64,000 nucleotides of DNA. Origin: Verrucomicrobiales bacterium. GTDB lineage: Bacteria; Verrucomicrobiota; Verrucomicrobiia; Verrucomicrobiales; DEV007. Of this stretch, positions 34,441-42,940 are shown piece after piece. A program made the translations under genes and the position numbers. The notes below the pieces were generated by a model that worked only from the letters and a program-made list of their open reading frames with translations, ran no database searches and had not been told where the DNA came from. Location: the NCBI GenBank assembly GCA_029233965.1, contig JARGOP010000004.1:63067-127066 (forward strand), in the 5' to 3' direction. How positions within the stretch are numbered: the stretch's first letter is position 1; every line of letters starts with the position of its first letter.

Positions 34441-34488
34441 GAGTATAGAATGGCAGCAAATGGTCCGCGGGACAAGGCGACAACAAGG

Positions 34489-35412
34489 CTAGAGGTGTTT
34501 TTTTAGAAACCCGTCCACCGCCTCCACGGTGGGGTCAAACCATTCCCGCATCACCCAGAATGGGTGGGGCGCATCAGGCATGAGCACGAACTCGTGAGGG
34601 ATTCCCAACTCATCCATTTTCTTCCAGAAATCGGGATAGCGAAGCTTTGGCCGGTCATTTTCTCCATCAATAAAGAGCATCGGAGGAGACGCTTTGCTGA
34701 GATGGGTGAGGGGCGAAGCTTCCCGGTAAAGATCAGGATCAGCGGAGGGAACGACCCCGCCCATAAAATCGAGAATGGCATCGCCGACTTCTGTTTTCGC
34801 TCCTGCCTCCGCCCGGTCCGCGACACCACCCGAAAGCATATCCATCGGCCCGCACATGACCACTGAAGCCTGCACCTCCGAGGAGGCATCCTGATGTTCC
34901 CCGTCTCCTTCGAAACGTTCGATGCCGTTACTGGCACCCATAAATCCTGACAAATGTCCACCGGCTGATCCTCCCATCGTCGCAATCCGGCCGGGATCGA
35001 CGCTGAGACGTTTCGCATTCTTCCTCGTCCACCGGATAGCCGCCTTGGCATCATGAATCGCAGCAGGAAAAGGAGCCTCGCCGGAAAGACGGTATTCCGG
35101 GACAATGCAAACATAACCGCGCTGAGCAAGAGCCTGCGCCAGGGGGGCGAAGAGGGCGGGGCGGCCATTCTGCCAACCACCGCCGAAATACATCACGATC
35201 GCCGGATATGGTCCCTCACCGGTCGCCGGACGATAGACATCGAGCGAGAGTCGGCGGCGCTTCTTCTCATCGACATAGTTGAAGATAGAAGAACCATCGA
35301 CATGGATCCCTTCCGTCATGTCGGGTTTTACCTTGGTACGATCGATTTGGTCCTCTCCAGAAGCCGGTAGAGAAAAGAGTAGTAGCACGAGGAGAGAAAA
35401 AAGCTTTTTCAT
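34489..35412 (-). CDS. secreted alpha/beta hydrolase (BD-FAE/lipase-like)
   Basis: Exported esterase, 307 residues from the ATG at 35412 (MKKLFSLLVLLLF), which gives a standard signal peptide; a longer reading up to 35493 lacks one at its start. The oxyanion segment is YFGGGWQNG (FGGGW in place of HGGGW), the nucleophile elbow is TMGGSAGGHLSG (G-G-S-A-G), the catalytic Asp lies in FIDGENDRPKL and His in APHPFW. It is related to the EF-hand esterase at 23979-25091 but lacks the calcium domain. The next gene, an EF-hand lipoprotein, is divergent 66 bp away, so one regulatory region could serve both. Confidence 0.88.
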   Translation of the reverse strand: MKKLFSLLVLLLFSLPASGEDQIDRTKVKPDMTEGIHVDGSSIFNYVDEKKRRRLSLDVYRPATGEGPYPAIVMYFGGGWQNGRPALFAPLAQALAQRGYVCIVPEYRLSGEAPFPAAIHDAKAAIRWTRKNAKRLSVDPGRIATMGGSAGGHLSGFMGASNGIERFEGDGEHQDASSEVQASVVMCGPMDMLSGGVADRAEAGAKTEVGDAILDFMGGVVPSADPDLYREASPLTHLSKASPPMLFIDGENDRPKLRYPDFWKKMDELGIPHEFVLMPDAPHPFWVMREWFDPTVEAVDGFLKKHL

Positions 35413-35478
35413 GAAAGGGATTGAATGACATCGTGACTGACGAGACAACACCTGATTCTGCCTAACCGCGCGATTCCC

Positions 35479-35952
35479 ATGAACATGAAACACTCCGTCC
35501 TGTTAATTCTTTCTGTGCTCCTGTTCGCGGGATGCCGGACCCTGGAAGAGGAAACGGTGGCATCAGCCGGGATGACCCCGGCCGCATTCGCCATGGCCGA
35601 CTCCGACAATGACGGCAAGCTGACAAAGAGGGAACTGGCAACGCACAAGCATCGCGAGGCGCTCGCCGAATTCGATCTCGATGATGATGGGAAAATTTCA
35701 GCAGCGGAATGGGCGGCGGCGAGGCCTTCAGCAGGCGAGAACGATCCCGCCTTCAACGCCCTCGACAAAAATGGTGACGGAACCATTGCTGAAGACGAAG
35801 CGGTTCTCTTCATCACCGAACATGTGAGTTTCAGCGATCAGTTTCGAAAACTCGATGAAAACGGGGATTTCGGCCTTCACTGGGAGGAAATCGATGCCGG
35901 CGTCCCCGGCTCCCTCAGCGTGACCCTGTTTTCGATTCATCCGGACGCCTGA
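35479..35952 (+). CDS. EF-hand calcium-binding lipoprotein
   Basis: A 157-residue lipoprotein: signal with lipobox LLFAGC (Cys19), then EF-hand loops DSDNDGKLTKRE, DLDDDGKISAAE, DKNGDGTIAEDE and a degenerate fourth, DENGDFGLHWEE. The first three have canonical Asp/Asn/Gly spacing and a closing Glu; the fourth retains Asp1 and Glu12 but has Phe in place of the usual Gly6 position region. Probably a calcium-sensing or structural protein on the periplasmic face of a membrane. It is divergent from the esterase gene, with 66 bp between the starts. An alternative ATG two codons later is possible. Confidence 0.9.
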   Translation: MNMKHSVLLILSVLLFAGCRTLEEETVASAGMTPAAFAMADSDNDGKLTKRELATHKHREALAEFDLDDDGKISAAEWAAARPSAGENDPAFNALDKNGDGTIAEDEAVLFITEHVSFSDQFRKLDENGDFGLHWEEIDAGVPGSLSVTLFSIHPDA

Positions 35953-35957
35953 TCCCC

Positions 35958-35973
35958 GTTACCGTGGGGTAAC
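35958..35973. terminator. short hairpin after the EF-hand lipoprotein gene
   Basis: GTTACC (35958-35963) and GGTAAC (35968-35973) form a perfect 6-bp stem with loop GTGG, 5 bases after the stop codon. There is no T-tract, so termination is only a possibility. Confidence 0.3.
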
Positions 35974-36095
35974 CCGGCGACTCGGTTTTCGCGGGCACAG
36001 AACTGTCCTGCCGGCAGATCTTCCGACCCTATCGCGGTCGCAGAGTAGGCTTACGGGCAGCGTAATTCCGCTCTCGCCCGTTCACTCCCTCACTC

Positions 36096-36180
36096 ATGAA
36101 ATATTCATTTAAATATTGTTAAATATTAAATATCTCTTATTTTATAAAAATTATTGAATGTTTCTCTAATTCTCCTTTTC
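36096..36180. promoter_or_regulatory. AT-rich island upstream of the 36185 gene
   Basis: About 85 bases dominated by A and T, with repeated AAATATT/TTAAATATT units (36108-36133), inside a high-GC surrounding. It ends 4 bases before the start codon at 36185. It could be a strong promoter with an UP-like element, a binding site for a nucleoid protein, or a scar of transferred DNA. The rest of the 232-bp gap (35953-36184) contains only the small hairpin and no gene. Confidence 0.45.
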
Positions 36181-36184
36181 AGCC

Positions 36185-37033
36185 ATGGCAGATATTGTTT
36201 TCATCCCGGGACTCTGGCACTCGCCTGAAACCGTTCTCCCGTTGCGGGAACACTGCGAAAACAAGGGGCATGCCTTTCATGTTCCCCCGGTTCGTGGCCA
36301 TCGCAGCTTACGGAGAAGGGTGCGCTCTGTGGAAGCATTTATCCTGAATGAGCGCTTTGATGCGCCCCCGGTTGTAATCGGGCACGGCATGGGCGGTTTG
36401 ATTGCCCAACTCGTCGCCGCAGGCGTTGAAACCGGACCTCTCGTTCTCATGAACTCGCCCGCACCCGCCCGCGGCATTTCAGGTACAATCGTGATGCAGG
36501 GGCTGCGATGGCTGCTCTTCAGCACTCCGTCACGCATCGCGACTCCTATCCCGGGATGGAAACAGTCGTGCCTCGAGTTGGGCCTGGACGGTCTTATCAA
36601 CCCGAATTCTCTACACGTCGGGGCCGGATCGATTGCCGCACCGATTCTTGTTCTGTCAGGAACACAGGACAATCTCGTTCCCCTTCGCGACGCGATGAAC
36701 CTCTGCCATCACTATCCGCAGGCTGAGTTTCATGGGTTCTCCGATCACGGTCACTGGATTTTGGAGGAAGCCGGTCGCGAGCGGGTGTTTCACGCCATGA
36801 CCGACTGGGTCGAAGCACTCGAATTTTATCGCGAAACTACTCATGCCGGAGAGAGTTCCATCGTGGAAGAAAAACAGTCCCATCATGAACACTACCCGCT
36901 CTATCCAGCAAAGAAGAACGTTTCTGCAGCGAAGCGTTCTCGCCTCCTCACTCTTCCTGACTACACCGGGCGCTTTCGCGGAGGCTTTGGTCAAAACGCC
37001 GCGTCAAACCGAGGGGCCGTTCTACCCCGATAA
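36185..37033 (+). CDS. alpha/beta hydrolase-fold protein lacking the nucleophile Ser
   Basis: A 282-residue cytoplasmic protein with the alpha/beta hydrolase layout: IVFIPGLWHSPE as oxyanion strand, elbow at residues 66-71 read as G-H-G-M-G-G, the acid as Asp162 in SGTQDNLVP and His190 in SDHGHW. The canonical elbow is G-H-S-M-G-G, so Gly68 replaces the catalytic Ser while acid and base remain. Residues beyond about 218 show no family similarity and run 149 bp into the next gene in another frame, which suggests the original stop was lost by mutation or frameshift. It may be non-hydrolytic (binding or lyase-like) or degenerating. An AT-rich island precedes it. Confidence 0.8.
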   Translation: MADIVFIPGLWHSPETVLPLREHCENKGHAFHVPPVRGHRSLRRRVRSVEAFILNERFDAPPVVIGHGMGGLIAQLVAAGVETGPLVLMNSPAPARGISGTIVMQGLRWLLFSTPSRIATPIPGWKQSCLELGLDGLINPNSLHVGAGSIAAPILVLSGTQDNLVPLRDAMNLCHHYPQAEFHGFSDHGHWILEEAGRERVFHAMTDWVEALEFYRETTHAGESSIVEEKQSHHEHYPLYPAKKNVSAAKRSRLLTLPDYTGRFRGGFGQNAASNRGAVLPR

Positions 37034-37547
37034 GCTTCCGCTCGATACCGACAACGATCTCATTCTCATCAACGATGAGATCACTCCCGCCGTTGGTGAA
37101 ATCACGCACTTGAGCGGAACGGTAAAGAGCACCGCCGGCAGCCCCGTCCGGAATGCCGTCGTCGAAATCTGGCAGGCCGACAGCGACGGGAACTACATTC
37201 ACAGCGGCAGCCGCGGCGGAGGAAGACGCGATGCCAACTTCCAGGGCTACGGTCGTTTTCTCACCGGCTCGACAGGCGATTACTACTTCCGCTGCATCAA
37301 GCCGACTCCCTATACCCGACGCACACCGCACATTCATGTCGCCGTGAGCGTAACAGGGAAACGTGTCCTCACGACACAATGCTACATCAAGGGCCACGAG
37401 CTCAATGCGAAGGACGGAATCCTCAATCGCACTCCGGAAAACCTTCGCGATCTTCTGATCTGTGATTTCCAGCCCATCCCCGGATCAGAGACCGGCGAAC
37501 TCGCGGCCCGCTTCGATATGGTGATCGGCCTGACCCCGGAAGACTGA
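36885..37547 (+). CDS. Tat-exported intradiol ring-cleavage dioxygenase
   Basis: Fe(III) enzyme of the catechol/protocatechuate 3,4-dioxygenase superfamily, 220 residues from the ATG at 36885 (MNTTRSIQQRRTFLQRS). The N-terminus is a Tat-type signal with QRRTFLQ and a hydrophobic stretch ending AFAEAL. The core is TEGPFYPD, VEIWQADSDGNYIHSG, GYGRFLTGSTGDYYFRCI and the iron-ligand run PTPYTRRTPHIHVAV (Tyr, His, His), with the other Tyr in DYYFRC. Small single-domain exported forms probably cleave aromatic or lignin-like compounds outside the cytoplasm. It overlaps the hydrolase gene by 149 bp, an unusual overlap. Confidence 0.88.
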   Translation: MNTTRSIQQRRTFLQRSVLASSLFLTTPGAFAEALVKTPRQTEGPFYPDKLPLDTDNDLILINDEITPAVGEITHLSGTVKSTAGSPVRNAVVEIWQADSDGNYIHSGSRGGGRRDANFQGYGRFLTGSTGDYYFRCIKPTPYTRRTPHIHVAVSVTGKRVLTTQCYIKGHELNAKDGILNRTPENLRDLLICDFQPIPGSETGELAARFDMVIGLTPED

Positions 37548-37629
37548 CGCTCTTACGGCGGGAATCCGGCGCAAATCAGCCGGGGGATCGACTCGACGAT
37601 CCCCCTTTGAAGATGCTAAAGGCATAGGA

Positions 37630-38664
37630 ATGAACCGTTTCCTCATGCCTGCCCTGTGCAGCGCCTCAGCCTTTCTCCTTTTCGCTTTCACTGTGATCTC
37701 CTGCTCCGGCCCTGCTGAAGTGGCTGAGCCGACACCGAAACCTCTCGAATGGTCGCCGGTCGCGGACTGGCTTCAACTCCCCGAGGGCATGGAAACTCTC
37801 GGTGCCGCCCACGGCGATGTCGCGGTCGCGAAGAACGGCGACGTCTACATCAGCCTGACGGGTGGACTTCGCGCGGGGATCCAGGTTTACGATGCCGACG
37901 GAAAATTCCTGCGAGTCGTTGAAGGAGCACCCAATGACTTTCACGGCTTCGTCATTCACGAAGATACCGACGGCGTTGAGTATATCTACGGTCCGCGCCT
38001 CTCGGCTGGAAACATTTTGAAAATGACGCTCGATGGTGAAGTCGTTCTCGACATCCCTGCCGACGCAATTCCGAAGGAGTACTGGAAAGTTCATCCCAAG
38101 ACCAAGAAGGCCGGCATTCGCCTCACCGCCTGCGATGTGGCTCCGAACGGAGATATCTTCATCACCGACGGTTATTCCTCGGACCTCATTCATCGCTTCA
38201 GCCCGACCGGTCAATACCTCGCCACCTTCGGCGGAAAAGAAGCGCCCTACCTTTTCCAAACCCTCCACAAAATCGCGATCGACACCCGCTTTGACCCACC
38301 CCGCATCGTTGGCGTGAGCCGGACTGACGGTCGGGTTGTCCATCTCTCTCTCGACGGGGAATTCCTCGGCAATGTCGCGACCGATCTCCTCAAACCGGCT
38401 GCTCTGGTGGTCCAGGATGATCTTCTCGCCGTCGGTGAAATCCTCGGTCGCGTCACCTTCCTCGACAAAGAGGGGAACATCGTGAAACAAATCGGTGCAA
38501 ACAAAAATGAGGACGAGGTCGGTACGAACAAGACGGAACCGGAGAAGTGGCGCACCGGCATCGTCAATGCTCCGCATGGGGTTGCTTTCAACGGAGACGG
38601 CGACCTCTTTGTGACCGAGTACAGTCTTTTCGGGCGCATCGTCAAGTACGACCGTGCGGAGTAA
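37630..38664 (+). CDS. NHL-repeat beta-propeller lipoprotein
   Basis: A 344-residue lipoprotein with lipobox ending VISC (Cys25). The rest is a six-bladed beta-propeller of NHL type: repeated units such as VAVAKNGDVYISLTG, CDVAPNGDIFITDGY and GVAFNGDGDLFVTEY, each with Gly-Asp-h-h-h-x-(D/E). This pattern resembles peptidylglycine-alpha-amidating lyase-like and SMP-30-like propellers. It probably binds or turns over a small molecule at the membrane surface. It follows the dioxygenase gene by 82 bp and precedes the RND adaptor gene by 63 bp, all in the same direction; no stem-loop separates them clearly, so co-transcription is possible. Confidence 0.86.
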   Translation: MNRFLMPALCSASAFLLFAFTVISCSGPAEVAEPTPKPLEWSPVADWLQLPEGMETLGAAHGDVAVAKNGDVYISLTGGLRAGIQVYDADGKFLRVVEGAPNDFHGFVIHEDTDGVEYIYGPRLSAGNILKMTLDGEVVLDIPADAIPKEYWKVHPKTKKAGIRLTACDVAPNGDIFITDGYSSDLIHRFSPTGQYLATFGGKEAPYLFQTLHKIAIDTRFDPPRIVGVSRTDGRVVHLSLDGEFLGNVATDLLKPAALVVQDDLLAVGEILGRVTFLDKEGNIVKQIGANKNEDEVGTNKTEPEKWRTGIVNAPHGVAFNGDGDLFVTEYSLFGRIVKYDRAE

Positions 38665-38727
38665 GTCCGCCATTTACCATGTCCTTCGCCGGGGCGTAAC
38701 TTCCGGAGGCAGTATGCCCGCGGCAAC

Positions 38728-39807
38728 ATGCGTCTTTGTTTCTCCCTCTCAATCCTCGGCCTTCTCCTTTTCACCTCCTGCACCGAGGAGGGAACGTCGT
38801 CGCCGGTCCGCGGACCGGCGTCCGCCGTCCCCGTCCGCATCGCCCCGGTGGAAAAGCGGGAACTTTTCGATGAAACAATTGCGATCGGAACCCTGCGCTC
38901 GCAGGAGTCAGTCGATGTGTCTTCCAGCGTCACCGAACGCGTTGAAAGCCTCCACTTCGATGACGGGCAGGAAGTAAAGAAGGGGCAACTCCTCGCGCAG
39001 CTCGCCAACGAAGAGGAGGCCGCTGCGATCCAGATAGCCGACGCTGAACTGGCCGAAGAACGCCGCGAAGTCGCCCGCCTCGAGGTGCTCGCCGAACGCG
39101 ATGCAGTTGCCGAGGTCACCCTCGATGAGCGGCGCACCCGCAGCGAAATCGCGATTGCCCGCCTCGCGAGAATGCAGGCGATGCTCGATGACCGGCGCAT
39201 CGTGGCCCCCTTTGACGGAGTCGTGGGCCTGCGTCGCATCAGCCCGGGTGCCATGGCCGAGCCCGGAACGATTATCACCACGATCGATCAAATCGACCCG
39301 ATGAAACTGGACTTTCAGGTGCCGGAAGTTTTCCTCACCAAATTGGAGACCGGCACGAAGCTGCAGGCCAGGTCAGCCGCGTTCGAAGGGGAAACTTTCG
39401 ACGCCACCGTGAGCATGGTCGACTCCAGAGTCGACCCCGTGACCCGGTCGATCGCGGTGAGGGCCCTGATTCCGAATCCCGAAAAACGTCTCCATCCCGG
39501 CATGCTCATGACGGTTGAACTGAAAAGAAATCAACGGGAGGCAATCGTGATCCCGGAACGTGCCATCGTACCGGTCGGCTCCACCCAATCGGTCTACCTC
39601 TTGAACGATGGGACTGTCAGCCTCGTCGAGGTCACAACGGGGGCAAGAATTCCCGGCTATGTCGAAATCCTGGAGGGTCTCACCGAAGGAAGGCAGGTCG
39701 TTACCGACGGGGTTCTCTCTTTGAAGGACGGCTCCGAAGTCACTGTCGCGGGCCAATTCGAAGGAACCACTCCCCCTTTTGACCCTACCGCTGACCCCGT
39801 TCCTTAA
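38728..39807 (+). CDS. RND efflux periplasmic adaptor (membrane fusion) lipoprotein
   Basis: Membrane fusion protein of the HlyD/AcrA type, 359 residues with a lipobox LLLFTSC (Cys18). The barrel-sandwich hybrid halves are VDVSSSVTERVESLHFDDG and RRIVAPFDGVVGLRRISPG, joined by a short helical hairpin (EEEAAAIQIADAELAEERREVARLE). The beta-barrel and membrane-proximal domains follow with LHPGMLMTVEL and AIVPVGSTQSVYLL. The stop is 3 bp before the pump gene start, so the pair is one transcription unit. No outer-membrane TolC gene is in the window. Confidence 0.92.
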   Translation: MRLCFSLSILGLLLFTSCTEEGTSSPVRGPASAVPVRIAPVEKRELFDETIAIGTLRSQESVDVSSSVTERVESLHFDDGQEVKKGQLLAQLANEEEAAAIQIADAELAEERREVARLEVLAERDAVAEVTLDERRTRSEIAIARLARMQAMLDDRRIVAPFDGVVGLRRISPGAMAEPGTIITTIDQIDPMKLDFQVPEVFLTKLETGTKLQARSAAFEGETFDATVSMVDSRVDPVTRSIAVRALIPNPEKRLHPGMLMTVELKRNQREAIVIPERAIVPVGSTQSVYLLNDGTVSLVEVTTGARIPGYVEILEGLTEGRQVVTDGVLSLKDGSEVTVAGQFEGTTPPFDPTADPVP

Positions 39808-39810
39808 GCG

Positions 39811-42800
39811 ATGGTACTTTCCGACATTTCCGTTCGCCGTCCTGTTCTGGCGAGCGTCATGAGCCTCCTCCTCGTCGCCTTCGGGGCGGTGTCCTACCTG
39901 CGGCTTCAAGTCAGGGAGTATCCTGACATTGAACCACCCATCGTGAGTATTGAAACGGTCTATCCGGGTGCCTCCGCCGCGGTGGTCGAGCGCCGGATCA
40001 CGCAACTCGTGGAAGACCGTATCAGCACCGTCGAAGCAATCAAAAATATTTCATCGACCAGTACTGACGAAGTCTCCCTGGTCAGCGTGGAATTCCTCAT
40101 TGATCGTGACATCGATGCCGCCGCCAATGACCTCCGCGAAGCGGTTTCCGGACTTCTCGATAGTCTCCCCGAGGAATCTGATCCGCCGGAGATCACGAAA
40201 CAGGATTCCGCCACCGAAGTGATGATGTGGCTCAACCTCACCGGGGAAGGTATGACTCCCCTCGAACTCGCCGACTACGCCGACCGCTATCTCGTCGACC
40301 GGCTCTCGATCCTCCGCGGTGTCGCGCGCGTCCGCATCAGCGGTGCATCCCGGTATGCCATGCGCGTCTGGCTCGACCGCGAAGCACTCGCGGCGCGCAA
40401 CCTGACCGTCACCGATGTCGAAGACGCTCTCCGCGAGCAGAACGTCGAATTTCCCGCCGGCACCGTACAGTCCCTCGACCGTCAATTCACAGTCCGACTC
40501 CAGCGCGAATTTCGAAGCGAAGACGATTTCCGAAGCCTTGTCCTGAAACGGGGCGACGACGGCTACCAGGTCCTCCTCGGGGAAGTCGCCGAGGTCGAAC
40601 TGGGAGGCGCTCAGCCCCGCCTCTCCTTCCGTGGGAACGGCGTGCCCATGGTCGGTCTCGGGATCATCAAACAATCACGTGCCAACACCCTTGAGGTCGC
40701 CCGGAACGCGAAGGCGGAAGCAGAGCGGATCCGGGAAATTCTGCCCGACCACATGAAGCTCGAACAGAGCTACGACACCTCCACTTTCATCGAAGCCAGT
40801 CTGAAAGAAGTGCGAAGCACCCTTTTTATCGCCGTCGGTCTCGTCGTCCTCGTCATCTATCTCTTCCTCGGAAGCGTGCGCGCCACCCTCGTTCCCGCCG
40901 TCACCGTTCCGGTCTCCCTCATCAGCACCGCGATCCTGCTCTATACCCTCGACTTCTCGGTCAACGTCCTCACGCTTCTCGCCCTTGTCCTCGCGATCGG
41001 TCTCGTCGTCGACGACGCCATCGTCGTTCTCGAGAATGTCTACCGCCGTATTGAAAAGGGAGAAAGTCCGCTCGTCGCCTCCTTTCTCGGAGCGCGCCAG
41101 GTCGCCTTCGCGGTGATCGCGACCACGCTGGTTCTCGTTTCGGTTTTCCTGCCGATCACTTTCCTTCCGGGAGAAACCGGGAAGCTCTTCACCGAGTTCG
41201 CCGTCACCCTTGCCGTCGCAGTCAGTTTCTCCAGTTTTGTCGCCCTGACCTTATGTCCCATGATCAGTTCCAAGGTGCTGCGTCCGGGGGATGCGACACG
41301 TTCGAACTTCGTCACTCGAACTGTCGAAGCCGTCTTCGGTCGCCTCGAATCACTCTACCGGAAGCTCCTCGAAAAAACGATCAACGCCGTCTGGCTGAGC
41401 GCCCTGGTCATCATCGGCGTTCTCGCGGGAGGATGGTTCCTTCTCAGGCTGATCCCGAGCGAATTCACTCCGACAGAGGACCGCGGTGCCTTCTTTATCA
41501 TTTCGAAAGCGCCCGAAGGAACGAGCTACGGATACAGTCTCGATATCGCTCACAAAGTCGAAGAAAGACTCATGTATCTCACCGAGAGCGGAGAAGTTCA
41601 GCGTCTTCTCGTCCGCGTTCCGCGCGGATTCGGAGAAGCGCTTGACTACAATCAGGTCATCACGATCATCAACCTGGAAGACTGGTCCGTGCGTCGTCCC
41701 GCGAATGAAGTCATGGCAGAGGTGAAAGAGAAGCTTTCCGATCTCCATGGCGTCCAGAATTTCATTATCATGCGCCAGGGCCTTTCCCGGGGTCTCACGA
41801 AGAAGATTCAATTTGTGATCGGAGGCCCCGACTACGAGACCCTCGCGAACTGGCGCGACCTCATGCTTGCAGAAGCAGCAAAAAACCCGGGCATCACAGG
41901 GATGGACTACGACTACAAGGAAACGAAGCCGCAGATTGGGATCGACATTGACCGCACTCGTGCTGCTGACCTCGGAGTCCCGATCGACAACATCGGCAGA
42001 ACTCTTGAAACCCTGTTAGGTTCCCGCCAGGTCACGACCTTCACCGATCAAGGCGAGGAGTACGACGTCATCCTCGAGGGGCAGTGGGATCAAAAAAGCT
42101 CCCCCGGTGATCTCCGGAACATCTTTGTTCGCTCCGACACCACGGGGCAACTCATTCCCCTCTCCAATCTGGTGAAGACAGAGGAATTCGCAGACTCCGG
42201 CTCGCTGAACCGCTACAATCGGATCCGGGCCATCACCCTGGAGGCCAACCTCGCTCCCGGATACTCCCTCGGCGAAGCCCTCGACTTTCTCGACGATGCC
42301 GCCGCCCGGGTTCTTCCGGAGGAAACGGTCATCGATTACAAGGGCGAGTCGCTCGACTTGCGGGACTCGGGTGGATCGGTCGTCTTTGTTTTCATCCTCG
42401 CCCTTCTGGTTGTTTACCTCGTTCTCGCCGCGCAGTTCGAAAGCTTTATTCATCCCTTCACGATCATGCTTGCGGTTCCGATCGCAGTGGTAGGAGCTTT
42501 GTTAGGACTCTACCTGACCGGTCAGGCGCAGAGCATTTACAGTCAAATCGGGATGATCATGCTCATTGGTCTCGCCGCGAAAAACGGGATTCTCATTGTC
42601 GAATTTATCAATCAGCTGCGCAGCGAAGGGACCGACTTCGACGAAGCCGTCATTGATGGATCGGTCCTCCGTTTTCGCCCCATCGCCATGACCGGACTCA
42701 CCACGGTGATGGGATCGCTTCCCCTCGTGCTCTCCAGCGGGGCCGGAGCTGAGACACGGTTCGTCGTCGGTATTGTGATTCTCTTCGGCGTCGCGCTTTC

Positions 42801-42915
42801 CGCGCTATTCACCCTCTTCGTTGTCCCCGTCACCTACCGACTCGTCTCCCGCCATTCCGGAAGCCCGGGCGATCGGAGCAGACAGGTCGATGAGGCCCTT
42901 GCTGCCACGGAGTAG
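39811..42915 (+). CDS. RND efflux pump permease (HAE1 type)
   Basis: Inner-membrane proton-driven pump of 1034 residues, AcrB/MexB-like. The N-terminus DISVRRPVLASVMSLLLVAFG is the first helix of the family. Proton-relay Asp pair lies in LAIGLVVDDAIVVLENVYRR (helix 4), and the conserved GMIMLIGLAAKNGILIVEF is helix 11. Two large periplasmic loops follow the first helix of each half. HAE1 (organic substrates) is more likely than HME (metal) because the helix-4 DD pair and absence of metal-Met clusters fit. It forms an operon with the adaptor 3 bp upstream. Substrate unknown. Confidence 0.95.
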   Translation: MVLSDISVRRPVLASVMSLLLVAFGAVSYLRLQVREYPDIEPPIVSIETVYPGASAAVVERRITQLVEDRISTVEAIKNISSTSTDEVSLVSVEFLIDRDIDAAANDLREAVSGLLDSLPEESDPPEITKQDSATEVMMWLNLTGEGMTPLELADYADRYLVDRLSILRGVARVRISGASRYAMRVWLDREALAARNLTVTDVEDALREQNVEFPAGTVQSLDRQFTVRLQREFRSEDDFRSLVLKRGDDGYQVLLGEVAEVELGGAQPRLSFRGNGVPMVGLGIIKQSRANTLEVARNAKAEAERIREILPDHMKLEQSYDTSTFIEASLKEVRSTLFIAVGLVVLVIYLFLGSVRATLVPAVTVPVSLISTAILLYTLDFSVNVLTLLALVLAIGLVVDDAIVVLENVYRRIEKGESPLVASFLGARQVAFAVIATTLVLVSVFLPITFLPGETGKLFTEFAVTLAVAVSFSSFVALTLCPMISSKVLRPGDATRSNFVTRTVEAVFGRLESLYRKLLEKTINAVWLSALVIIGVLAGGWFLLRLIPSEFTPTEDRGAFFIISKAPEGTSYGYSLDIAHKVEERLMYLTESGEVQRLLVRVPRGFGEALDYNQVITIINLEDWSVRRPANEVMAEVKEKLSDLHGVQNFIIMRQGLSRGLTKKIQFVIGGPDYETLANWRDLMLAEAAKNPGITGMDYDYKETKPQIGIDIDRTRAADLGVPIDNIGRTLETLLGSRQVTTFTDQGEEYDVILEGQWDQKSSPGDLRNIFVRSDTTGQLIPLSNLVKTEEFADSGSLNRYNRIRAITLEANLAPGYSLGEALDFLDDAAARVLPEETVIDYKGESLDLRDSGGSVVFVFILALLVVYLVLAAQFESFIHPFTIMLAVPIAVVGALLGLYLTGQAQSIYSQIGMIMLIGLAAKNGILIVEFINQLRSEGTDFDEAVIDGSVLRFRPIAMTGLTTVMGSLPLVLSSGAGAETRFVVGIVILFGVALSALFTLFVVPVTYRLVSRHSGSPGDRSRQVDEALAATE

Positions 42916-42940
42916 CGAAACGTTCCACGTTCCGATCCTA

